A stretch of 64,000 bases of DNA from Enterococcus avium ATCC 14025 (lineage in GTDB: Bacteria; Bacillota; Bacilli; Lactobacillales; Enterococcaceae). A program made the position numbers and the translations under genes. Below the pieces are notes generated by a model, which was given only the letters and a program-made list of their open reading frames with translations, made no database searches and had not been told where the DNA came from. Positions 27,237-35,320 of the stretch are shown in pieces (the stretch's first letter is position 1; each line of letters starts with the position of its first letter). The stretch covers positions 952,058-1,016,057 of the forward strand of contig NZ_KE136357.1 of NCBI RefSeq assembly GCF_000406965.1. Direction: 5' to 3'.

Positions 27237-27935
27237 CTAGCAATCCAAACAAAAATTCTGTTCTTCCTCCGGCAAAGTAGCTTTAACATAATTTTGGATG
27301 TGATTATGAAACGAACGAACTACTAATGGAAGTTCATTCTTACGTAAAACCTCAACAAAAGCCAGATGCTCTTCTGATTTCTTCTCAAGAATCCCCAAAG
27401 AAGAAAGATCTTCGTTCATGGCGATAAGTAACTGATAGAACAAGCTCTCTAAAATCTGCGCTCTGCGCACACTGCCTGACAGCTGCCAAAGATACTTATG
27501 GAATGAAATATCTAATGTATTCAGCAAAAAGACCTTATCCTCTTCATTACGACAACGATTCTCGCCATCCTTCATCTCCAAAGCAATCTCTGTCAGCTGT
27601 TGAAAATCTTCTTCCTTAATCATTTGATTTCGCAAAATTTTTCGTAAAATTTGCGTTTCTAGTGAGGTTCGAATTTCAAACACTTCCATTATTTCTGCTG
27701 GGTCCATTTCAATCACATGATTGCCTTTGCGAGGTGAAAACGTGATTAACCCTTGTTCGTTCAAAATCCGCATGGCTTCTCTTACTGGAGCCCGGCTAAT
27801 ATTAAAATGATTCGAGATGTCTGTCTCGATTAAGCGATCGCCGCCTTTTAACGTGCCAGATAAGATTCTATTTTTAACATACGATACGACCATGTCACTT
27901 AAGCTTTGTTTTTCGTATCTAGGCATAATATCCAT
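27237..27935 (-). CDS. GntR family regulator, FCD (FadR) subfamily
   Basis: A 232-residue protein. It has an N-terminal winged helix (about 8-75: LSDMVVSYVKNRILSGTLKGG, ISRAPVREAMRILNEQGLI) and a C-terminal all-helical FCD ligand domain (about 85-220). FCD proteins sense organic acids or amino-acid-like ligands and bind palindromes of the TTGTnnACAA type. It follows the BCCT transporter gene by 165 bp at the distal end of the grd cluster, so it probably regulates that cluster. A matching palindrome lies upstream of trxB at 39066-39091. Confidence 0.88.
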   Translation of the reverse strand: MDIMPRYEKQSLSDMVVSYVKNRILSGTLKGGDRLIETDISNHFNISRAPVREAMRILNEQGLITFSPRKGNHVIEMDPAEIMEVFEIRTSLETQILRKILRNQMIKEEDFQQLTEIALEMKDGENRCRNEEDKVFLLNTLDISFHKYLWQLSGSVRRAQILESLFYQLLIAMNEDLSSLGILEKKSEEHLAFVEVLRKNELPLVVRSFHNHIQNYVKATLPEEEQNFCLDC

Positions 27936-28100
27936 AAATAATTCAGCATCCTTTCAGATATACGTCACTAATTATATCAGAAAGCCTTTGCTAAGTCTCT
28001 TGTCGTTCGGTATTTGACCGCTTCAATCGTTTCAATATCTCTGATTTTTCAGAAAAACCCGATTGTACTTTTATTCACATGAATAGTCAACCTAGTCGTG

Positions 28101-29588
28101 TTATTCTAGCTTAGAAGACTCGGATAATTTGTCTGGTGTTTTCTTTTCCTGCATCAAAGCCTTAAATAAACAAACGGCACATAATAGCATGATCACTGTT
28201 AATGGTAATGCCGCTACGATTGAGCACGTCTGCAAAGCATCCAAACCGCCGGTCATCAATAAAACCAAAGCTAATAAAGCTTGAATGACTCCCCATAAGA
28301 TTTTTTTATCATTGCCGGGATTCAAGTCACCTTCTGATGAAAACATCGATAAAACAAAAATCCCCGAATTGGCAGATGTGATGAAAAAAGTACACAAAAG
28401 ACAGATAGCAATAATTGAAAAAATCATCCCTAATGAATATTCAGCAAGAACCACAAACAGTGCCGTTTCCGTCACTTCCTTTGCCTTATTGATAATTCCG
28501 ATATCAAGATTCAATCCTAAACTGCCAAAGATCGAGAACCAAATAAAGGAAACCATCGATGGGGCAATGATTACTCCTAAGACAAACTCCTTAATCGTTC
28601 TTCCTTTAGAAATTCTAGCGATAAAGGTTCCTACAAATGGCCCCCAAGCAATCCACCATGACCAATAAAAAATTGTCCATGAACCCAGCCACGAGTTGTC
28701 TCCAAATGGATTGATTGAAAAGCTTTCTGATACGATATTATTGATATATCCCCCAAAAGAATTAGTAAAAATGTTCAATGACATGATCTTCGGACCAACC
28801 AGAAAAACCCCTAGAAGCAGCGCGATTGCCAAATAAAGATTGATATCTGATAATAGTTTAATTCCTTTATCAATTCCGCTGACTGCAGTCCATGTATAAA
28901 TAATGGTTAGGCCCACAATAATAATAATCTGAACCAGACGTGTTGTTGGAATATCAAACAAATAATTCAGACCTGAATTAATCTGTAAGGTTCCTTGACC
29001 AAGTGAGGTGGCGATTCCGGCAACTGTTGCGAAAACCGCACAAATATCAATTAGTTTTCCAATCGGTCCTCGTACACCTTCCTCACCTAAAATCGGTAAG
29101 AAAATACTGCTGATCAATCCAGGTGTTTTTTTCCTGAATTGGAAGTAAGCCAGCGCCATTCCAATAATCGAATAAGCCGCCCATGGATGAAAGCCCCAAT
29201 GTAAAAAAGATTTCTGCATAGCTATATCCGCTGCTTTTTCTGTTCCGCCAAACGTAGCAAAATGATTCAGCGGCTCTGCCACTCCCCAAAAAACCAACCC
29301 AATCCCCATTCCAGCTCCAAACAACATTGCAAACCAAGATTTATTACTATATTCAGGAACAGAATCGTCTGGGCCCAATTTTATTTTACCAAAACGACTG
29401 AAAGCAATAAGTAACGAGAAAACGACAAATACAAACATAGCAATTAAATAAAACCAACCAAATGTATCTACTAAAAAAGCTTTCGTGCTATTCATCGCCT
29501 GTGCGAATGGATCTGGCGCAATTAACCCAATCACTACGATAATAGCCGTAATTAAAAGAGAAACATAAAATACTATATTTTTTTTCAT
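28101..29588 (-). CDS. BCCT family betaine/choline/carnitine-type transporter
   Basis: A 495-residue protein with 12 predicted helices and the BCCT signature in helix 8 (WTIFYWSWWIAWGPFVG, then FIARISKGRT). The GMGIGLVFWGVAEPL segment (about 92-106) has the G-M-G-I-G form seen in Na+-coupled members such as BetP. The tail is short, so it probably serves as a nutrient importer rather than an osmosensor. It lies 67 bp after the GrdH-like selenoprotein gene, which suggests it imports the quaternary amine that the reductase consumes. GAGGAGACGTTCAG precedes the ATG. Confidence 0.93.
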   Translation of the reverse strand: MKKNIVFYVSLLITAIIVVIGLIAPDPFAQAMNSTKAFLVDTFGWFYLIAMFVFVVFSLLIAFSRFGKIKLGPDDSVPEYSNKSWFAMLFGAGMGIGLVFWGVAEPLNHFATFGGTEKAADIAMQKSFLHWGFHPWAAYSIIGMALAYFQFRKKTPGLISSIFLPILGEEGVRGPIGKLIDICAVFATVAGIATSLGQGTLQINSGLNYLFDIPTTRLVQIIIIVGLTIIYTWTAVSGIDKGIKLLSDINLYLAIALLLGVFLVGPKIMSLNIFTNSFGGYINNIVSESFSINPFGDNSWLGSWTIFYWSWWIAWGPFVGTFIARISKGRTIKEFVLGVIIAPSMVSFIWFSIFGSLGLNLDIGIINKAKEVTETALFVVLAEYSLGMIFSIIAICLLCTFFITSANSGIFVLSMFSSEGDLNPGNDKKILWGVIQALLALVLLMTGGLDALQTCSIVAALPLTVIMLLCAVCLFKALMQEKKTPDKLSESSKLE

Positions 29589-29655
29589 CTGAACGTCTCC
29601 TCTTCAAAGTTTTTTATTGGACGAGCCGTCGTTAAACAGCCCGTCAATTCTGCAA

Positions 29656-30975
29656 TTAAACTTTTACTTCAAAGAGTCGAGGTTCTTCAATATCAGTGGT
29701 TAACGCATCTAGCGCAACTCCCACACGATGGTAACGGAGTTTGTGTTGAACTTCCTTCGGTGTGGCAGGATCGCCTAATGGATATGGAATCGAAATCGTT
29801 GGTACAATTCGATTTACACCTACTGTACGAGCCACTGGAATCAGGTTCGCCATTTGAACAATCGTAATTCCTGCTTTTTCAATTTCTCTGGTCATCGTTG
29901 CCCCGCAACGAGTACAGGTGCCTCAGGTGGATGTCAGTATAACAGCCTTAACTCCATCATCGACCAATTCCTGCGCAATTTCTTGTCCCATCCTAGTCGC
30001 TTCTGCTTGCGTCGTTCCGGTACCTACAGTCGCATAGAAGTGCGGATACACTCCGCCGATTTTTCCTTCCTTCGCATATTCTTTCATTACATCTAACGGC
30101 AGAACAACGTTCGGGTCATCGTTGGCGGCAGCTGGGTCAAACCCCGCGTGAATTGTCATAAACTCACCTTTTTTCAGTTCATCCATTTCTTCAACATTAT
30201 ATTTGCCCCATTTGGTTGCTGAAGCAGATTGAATTCTATCTGGATTGCCAACTGGAACGATTCCGCCAGATGTCACTAAGGCAACTTTTATTTTAGCCAA
30301 CTCTTCTGGTGGAATAGCTGGCGCGATCGGTGCTCGTTCTGATTTAGGAATGATCAATTCAGATTGATACTCTTCTCCATTGACTTTTTTCAATAGCATA
30401 TCAATAACACGGTCGGTTGCTGGTACTGGTGGGTCCAACCAAATTTGATCACGTATTCCCCGACCGAAATAGCCCTCTTCAGCTGCTGAGTTCAATTTTT
30501 CTCCATATAATAAACGCAAAGCAAAAGCGGACATTTTCGCAACATCTTTACGCATCGCTGCTGCACTTGCTCCACCTTTAAAAATGTACATTTCCTTACG
30601 GTACATCTCCACACCTGGATTTTCTTCATTCATCGAGGTGATTGCTGGAACACCAAATTTCTTCTGAACAGCCGAACAGATATGGCCACAAGCTGCACCG
30701 TATCGCCCTGCTCGAAATGCTGGTCCGGCAAAGAAAATATCAAATTCTTTATCATCTAAAAAGCCAAGAATTCTTTTAATTGCTTCGTCGGTTTTTGACC
30801 CCATAAAATTGTCGCCACAGATGATCGTATGCGTGATTTCAACTTCATCTTTTAAAGCTTTGGCATAAGCCATGCCTGGGCCAACAATTCCCTCTCTAAT
30901 TTCCGGCTCATGACCAGCGAATTCTTCGCCGCCAATCTGTCCGAAAAACTGATTGATATATAAAATCGCTTTCAT
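29656..30975 (-). CDS. grdH: Betaine reductase component B selenoprotein (GrdH/GrdB/GrdF family), selenocysteine at codon 351
   Basis: A 439-residue protein read through an in-frame TGA at 29923-29925. Before the TGA the protein ends GVKAVILTST and afterwards it continues GTCTRCGATMTREIEKAG, giving the family's conserved Sec-x-x-Cys-x-x-Cys site. A 6-bp stem with a GGG loop (29896-29910) begins 12 nt after the UGA and is a candidate bacterial SECIS. The family is the substrate-binding selenoprotein of glycine, sarcosine or betaine reductase. I prefer betaine (GrdH) because its partner lacks the pyruvoyl cleavage site and a BCCT transporter follows. The ribosome site (AGGCGG) is poor, and an IS110 element lies 105 bp upstream. 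Confidence 0.85.
29896..29910 (-). promoter_or_regulatory. Candidate SECIS hairpin in grdH mRNA
   Basis: Perfect stem CGTTGC / GCAACG with a GGG loop, starting 12 nt downstream of the UGA codon. That is the right distance for bacterial SelB-dependent recoding. It lies within conserved codons, so part of the pairing could be coincidental. Confidence 0.5.
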
Positions 30976-31102
30976 AATTATAAATCCGCCTTCCTACGAA
31001 AGGCACCAATGAGGTGATGAAAACCTTAGAGCGCCTTCTTTCTTTTTTTATTCCGTGTTACCCTTTCCTTGCAGGTCCCTGGTACACTACAGAACCCGAG
31101 GA

Positions 31103-31250
31103 GGTGAGTGGCGGGGCTGTATAGCGGCAACCCCGCATAATTATATGGTGTCGGTCATCCGTTAAGGCATCAATGAATGGCGCAAACCCGTAGCCCGTAA
31201 ACTTATCTCTTCCGAAGTTGACTCGATTTCGCCGGATGACCAGTCCCTAC
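31103..31250 (+). ncRNA. Bridge-RNA region of the IS110 element
   Basis: The non-coding left end upstream of the transposase is GC-richer and highly structured. It holds a hairpin GCGGGG / CCCCGC (31111-31116 / 31131-31136) and a long-range 9-bp stem GGTCATCCG / CGGATGACC (31153-31161 / 31233-31241) enclosing a 71-nt loop region. IS110-group elements encode their guide (bridge) RNA in this position. Boundaries and the two guide loops are inferred, not proven. Confidence 0.65.
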
Positions 31251-31283
31251 CAAACCTGTACTATTTTTTTACAGGAGGTTGCT

Positions 31284-32525
31284 ATGTTCAAAATCTTTCG
31301 TAAAAATTGTTGTGGCTTGGATGTCCACAAAACGTGGATCTATGCGTGTATCGGAATCACAGATGCGAATGGTCGTACAGTGTATAAGCAAGCTCGCTTC
31401 TCTTCCTTTACAAAAGGTCTCAATGAATTAGCTGAATGGCTTGCTAAATACAACTGTAAGGATGTGTGTTTGGAATCTTCCGGTAAATTTTGGATCCCTG
31501 TTTTTAATATTCTTGAAAAAACTTGTTTTGTCACACTGGCTCATCCGAAGTACACCAAACCCCAGAAAGGAAATAAAACAGATCGCAAAGATGCAAAATG
31601 GATTTGTGATCTCTTTATGTGCGACATGATCAAACCCAGTTTTATTCCTGGTCTTGAAATCCGCCAGCTTCGTGATCTAATGCGTTATCGGACGAAACTG
31701 ACCAACATGAAAACAAGTGAAAAGAATCGTGCTTTAAACTGCTTAACCGTTTCTAATCTGAAACTAGATGATGTTTTTAGTGATGTGTTCGGAAAATCAT
31801 CCACTTCTATCATCCAATACTTGTTAGAACATCCCGGTGAATCATTTGATGTTCGACCATTTATCCATGCCCGTTGTAAAACTCCCGTTGAAGAAATCCA
31901 AGCGGCAGTTGAGGGGGCGATTTCTGTACCTCAAGCGATTAAGCTTCGCCAATGCCTCAACCATATTAACGAGATTGAGAAGCATCGAGAAGAGATCAAT
32001 CTAGAGATTCAAGCTCTTGCAGAACCCTTCTCCCCTGTTTTGGAACTACTTCGTACCATACCGGGCTTAGACACTCAGCCAATAACAGCGATTGCGATTC
32101 TTTCAGAAATAGGACCGGATATGTCCGTGTTTCCAACTTCGAAACACTTTATTTCTTGGGCTGGATGCTGTCCAAGAAACGATCGCAGTGCCCGACGAAC
32201 AAAATCAACACGTATCTCTCGTGCAGGGCAGTCGTTGAAACCGCTACTTGTACAGATTGCCAATGCTCTTCTCAGATCCAAAGAACATCCAGAATTTAAA
32301 AATCGCTATCGTAGAATCAAAGCGAATCGTGGACACAAGAAAGCTATCATTGCTATTTGTAAGATGCTCCTGACCGCTATCTGGAATGTCTTATCAAAGG
32401 TGGAACCCTATTCTGCTAAAGGATATCTGGAGCCAAAACCTGCGAAAGAAGAGAAAGTTCTGACGCAATCCCAAGCTCTGGACCTTTTAAGAAAACGCGG
32501 ATATACCATTATAGATAGTGCTTAA
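31284..32525 (+). CDS. IS110 family transposase (bridge-RNA-guided recombinase)
   Basis: A 413-residue protein with an N-terminal RuvC-like DEDD domain (GLDVHKTW, first Asp at 13; TDRKDAKW near 99-106) and the C-terminal Tnp20 domain (about 275-365: LLRTIPGLDTQPITAIAILSE, then WAGCCPRNDRSA, STRISRAGQ). The latter carries the catalytic serine region. ACAGGAGGTTGCT precedes the ATG at 31284. The reading frame is intact, so the element may still be active. It is transcribed against the grd operon. Confidence 0.93.
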   Translation: MFKIFRKNCCGLDVHKTWIYACIGITDANGRTVYKQARFSSFTKGLNELAEWLAKYNCKDVCLESSGKFWIPVFNILEKTCFVTLAHPKYTKPQKGNKTDRKDAKWICDLFMCDMIKPSFIPGLEIRQLRDLMRYRTKLTNMKTSEKNRALNCLTVSNLKLDDVFSDVFGKSSTSIIQYLLEHPGESFDVRPFIHARCKTPVEEIQAAVEGAISVPQAIKLRQCLNHINEIEKHREEINLEIQALAEPFSPVLELLRTIPGLDTQPITAIAILSEIGPDMSVFPTSKHFISWAGCCPRNDRSARRTKSTRISRAGQSLKPLLVQIANALLRSKEHPEFKNRYRRIKANRGHKKAIIAICKMLLTAIWNVLSKVEPYSAKGYLEPKPAKEEKVLTQSQALDLLRKRGYTIIDSA

Positions 32526-32737
32526 ACCAAAGTTACGTTGATTCTTCCTAAATAGACTCGTTGTCTTCCATTTCAAAAATTTTGAAAACGGTAGGCTTAT
32601 TTAGTGTACCGTTCTTCAGGTATCTTCAAATAGATTTATTTTCAAACTTTCCCTCCTAATTCTGTCTATCTTGAATTCTTTTGGAAAAACACTTTAATTT
32701 AATTCTTCAGTTCATTTCAAAGTACCAAATGACAAAT

Positions 32738-34063
32738 TTAGAATTCAACCATAGTCTTCGTTGACCAGCCAACCACCTGATCTCCGCAGAACATTGCGTT
32801 GTTCTCCATAATAATCGACCCATCTGGTTTTACCGAAGCACCCAAAATTTCATCATTTGACCAGCCGCCAGAAAGGCCATCTCTAGCTAACGCTTCTAAT
32901 TCTCCTAATACAGTCTTCATTGGTGGAAGTTCAATCAACGTTGACACGTTTCCTGCTGAAACGATCGCATCACATTTTTCGTCCATTGATACAAGTGGCT
33001 GGCTGGCGCCATCGCGCCCTGTGCATTCATTAGTCAAACCAACCGTTTTAATCCCTACATCCTCTAAAGCTACATAACAAGCGGTAAAGTCAGCATCCGG
33101 ATTACCATACCCTTCTTCTGCTACCACAGCACTATCAGCACCTAAGCTTTTTGCCATTTGCGCAACAAATAGGGCCGCACGTTCTTTTTGCTCCAAGGCG
33201 ACGTTTAGATTTGACATAATGATTCCTAGGAAATTAATTGTTTTTCCATGTTCTTCATATAACCGTTTTATCATTGGGAAGTTTTGGAAATCATAGGTCG
33301 ACCATTTTGATGAACACGGCATAAAGGAGCCCGAAATCATCGCACCATCCAGCACTTCATTCGGATGCATAAAAGTCGGAAGCATCAAATTGCAGTCCCA
33401 ACCGTAATTTAAGTCATTATAGCCTGAGTCTTCCATTTGTGATTGCGGTTGTAAGACAAAGACCACACTTGGTAATTTGTTGACCGCTTCACTGCGTTTG
33501 GTAATCGGTTCTAGTTCATAGGTTTCCACCTCATCTGATTTTAAGCCTTTGGTGACTGCTCCGATATACTCAGCTAAACGCATGCCTGCCCAGCGTAGTG
33601 CATGATTTTTCTTTTGCTGTTCATGCCATTCGAATTCTTCATCCGTGTCAGCCACTAATACAACATTTTTAAGTTGAGAATAATAGGTATATTTCGCCCC
33701 TTCTCCACTCATGTCAATCAGTCCATCTTGGAACCCTCCCCAGTGTTGTCCGACAACTAAGACACTCATGTCCTTTAACGCATGAGTCACCCCGTCACCA
33801 GTTTGCATCAATTTCCCAGTAACGCCAGGAAAAACGGGTCCGCCTCCAACACGATAACGAGGCTCAATCGCTTCTTTTACCGGGACCAATCGAACTTCAT
33901 CCCCTGGTTTAACGATGTGTAGTTCTGCTTTTGTGATGTGTTCGTCTTCAAAAACGACATCTAACGCTTCTTTTTTATTGATCGTCAAGATTCCATCGGC
34001 ATATGCTGTCTTTTCACCGAATTGAATATCCACGACATGAAAATTTGCGATATCTAATTTCAT
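32738..34063 (-). CDS. grdI: Betaine reductase component B subunit (GrdI/GrdE family) without the pyruvoyl cleavage pair
   Basis: A 441-residue protein of the GrdE/GrdG/GrdI family, recognised by VDIQFGEKTAYADGILTINK, GFQDGLIDMSGEG and TGRDGASQPL. In glycine reductase GrdE, an SG-Asn-Cys site (about 241-242) is cleaved to create a pyruvoyl group that binds the amine as a Schiff base. Here the matching stretch is SGSFMPCSSKWSTY, with no Asn-Cys, so it should stay uncleaved. That is expected for betaine, which cannot form a Schiff base. It partners with the GrdH-like selenoprotein, now separated from it by the IS110 element. AAAGGAGCAAGTAA precedes the ATG. Confidence 0.85.
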   Translation of the reverse strand: MKLDIANFHVVDIQFGEKTAYADGILTINKKEALDVVFEDEHITKAELHIVKPGDEVRLVPVKEAIEPRYRVGGGPVFPGVTGKLMQTGDGVTHALKDMSVLVVGQHWGGFQDGLIDMSGEGAKYTYYSQLKNVVLVADTDEEFEWHEQQKKNHALRWAGMRLAEYIGAVTKGLKSDEVETYELEPITKRSEAVNKLPSVVFVLQPQSQMEDSGYNDLNYGWDCNLMLPTFMHPNEVLDGAMISGSFMPCSSKWSTYDFQNFPMIKRLYEEHGKTINFLGIIMSNLNVALEQKERAALFVAQMAKSLGADSAVVAEEGYGNPDADFTACYVALEDVGIKTVGLTNECTGRDGASQPLVSMDEKCDAIVSAGNVSTLIELPPMKTVLGELEALARDGLSGGWSNDEILGASVKPDGSIIMENNAMFCGDQVVGWSTKTMVEF

Positions 34064-34158
34064 TTACTTGCTCCTTTCTCAAATCAATGCATCTCATCTA
34101 AATGCTCTTTATAGAGTAAAACTTGATATTTTTACGTTAAACATATCCAAGCGGCAAC

Positions 34159-35316
34159 TTAGTTTCCTATATAGCCGCCATCAGCCAAACAAGCCTTCGC
34201 TTCAGACAAGCGTTTGTCCGCAATCATTACAACTGGACCGGTACACCCCATACCGCTCTCAGCGTATATTCCTTGCTTCCATAAATGATGAACAGCATCC
34301 TCTAAATCTAAGATTTCTACTCCATGAATCTCTTCAGTTACAATTTCTTTATCTGGTTGAGTAACTTCTTCTTGTACTACTTCTTTTTGCGGTTGAATTT
34401 CTTTTAGCAAAGTATCTAAAGATGCCTGCCTCAATTTGGTAAATTCCGCTTCTTGAACTTGCTGGAAGTTTCCTCGTACCAACTCGTCAGCAAATTCTAG
34501 CGCCCCCCTCACAACTGGTGAACCCGAAGCACGGGAAACGATCATAATTAGCTTATTCATTTCTTCTCCCACACCGGGGCCATAACCGAACCCTAACGAC
34601 TCATAATTTCCACCCGTACTATAGGAAGAAAAGATTTTCTGCAAAATATTCCCCGTTAAAGAATCCATTACCATGACATCACAAGTCCCTGCAAGGACAT
34701 CATTTCCCCGCATAACTGCTCCTCCATCACTGCGATTCGAAGTTGCAAAATGAATCGGATAGCCATTTTCCGCCAATCTTTTTAATGTAATCTCTGCTTG
34801 ACGCGCGCCATCAATGTTCAATAACCCAATGGTCGGTTCTGCGATTCCACATGCTTTTGCTGTGATGATGCCATATAACGCATTCCGTACCAATGCCTCT
34901 ACTCGTGTCAGTGCAGAGGTACCCGTTGTTGTTGCTAGATACATGTGCTTTCCTTTGGCGGGAGTGAGCACTCGACCGACAGTAGAAACACCGATCGGAA
35001 ACGGATAGTGCATCGTCACACCAGCATCCGCAACTCCTTCGTTCAATAGCTCCTCTAATTTCTTATGGCCTTCCTCCGCATCTGAAACTAAGAAACTTTC
35101 AATCCCAGAATAGTCGATTTTCTGTGTGCCAATAACTTTTACCGAAATTCCTTTGTCAGCAGCCATTTTTGCCGCTTCGATCAGCTCTGCTTCGTCATGC
35201 TCGCTTCCTAAGGCAGTTAAGGCCACTGTTGAGGAAACACCTCGGCTAGTTTCCAACGTGTTCGCAAGTCCTTGAAACACATCCGCGATTATTTGTTTGG
35301 TCTCTTTTTCAGCCAT
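34159..35316 (-). CDS. grdD: Glycine/betaine reductase component C, subunit GrdD
   Basis: A 385-residue protein with a PlsX/phosphate-acetyltransferase-like fold. The C-terminal cysteine Cys358 in SGMGCTGPVV matches the residue that carries the acetyl thioester in GrdD. Together with GrdC it takes the carboxymethyl-selenoether from GrdA, forms acetyl-enzyme and releases acetyl phosphate for ATP synthesis. Residues 300-345 form a Glu/Val-rich linker (QPQKEVVQEEVTQPDKEIV) that is longer than I would expect. It starts 4 bp after grdC, with AGGAGTGATCCT before the ATG. Confidence 0.92.
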   Translation of the reverse strand: MAEKETKQIIADVFQGLANTLETSRGVSSTVALTALGSEHDEAELIEAAKMAADKGISVKVIGTQKIDYSGIESFLVSDAEEGHKKLEELLNEGVADAGVTMHYPFPIGVSTVGRVLTPAKGKHMYLATTTGTSALTRVEALVRNALYGIITAKACGIAEPTIGLLNIDGARQAEITLKRLAENGYPIHFATSNRSDGGAVMRGNDVLAGTCDVMVMDSLTGNILQKIFSSYSTGGNYESLGFGYGPGVGEEMNKLIMIVSRASGSPVVRGALEFADELVRGNFQQVQEAEFTKLRQASLDTLLKEIQPQKEVVQEEVTQPDKEIVTEEIHGVEILDLEDAVHHLWKQGIYAESGMGCTGPVVMIADKRLSEAKACLADGGYIGN

Positions 35317-35320
35317 AGGA

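Larger units (their letters stand above)
31081..32610 (+). mobile_element. IS110-family insertion sequence inside the grd operon
   Basis: Defined by a full-length IS110 transposase gene and a structured non-coding left end. A 9-bp inverted repeat, GGTACACTA (31081-31089) / TAGTGTACC (32602-32610), lies near the two ends. IS110 elements leave no long terminal repeats or duplications, so the exact junctions are uncertain by perhaps 20-30 bp each side. It sits between grdI and grdH, with its gene on the opposite strand to the operon. Confidence 0.8.

Noticed and set aside
29656..30975. Two separate genes (29923-30975 and 29656-29895) or a nonsense-mutated pseudogene
   Set aside because: The separating codon is TGA at the exact selenocysteine position of the GrdB/GrdF/GrdH family. 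The reading frame continues without shift and the flanking motif is fully conserved.
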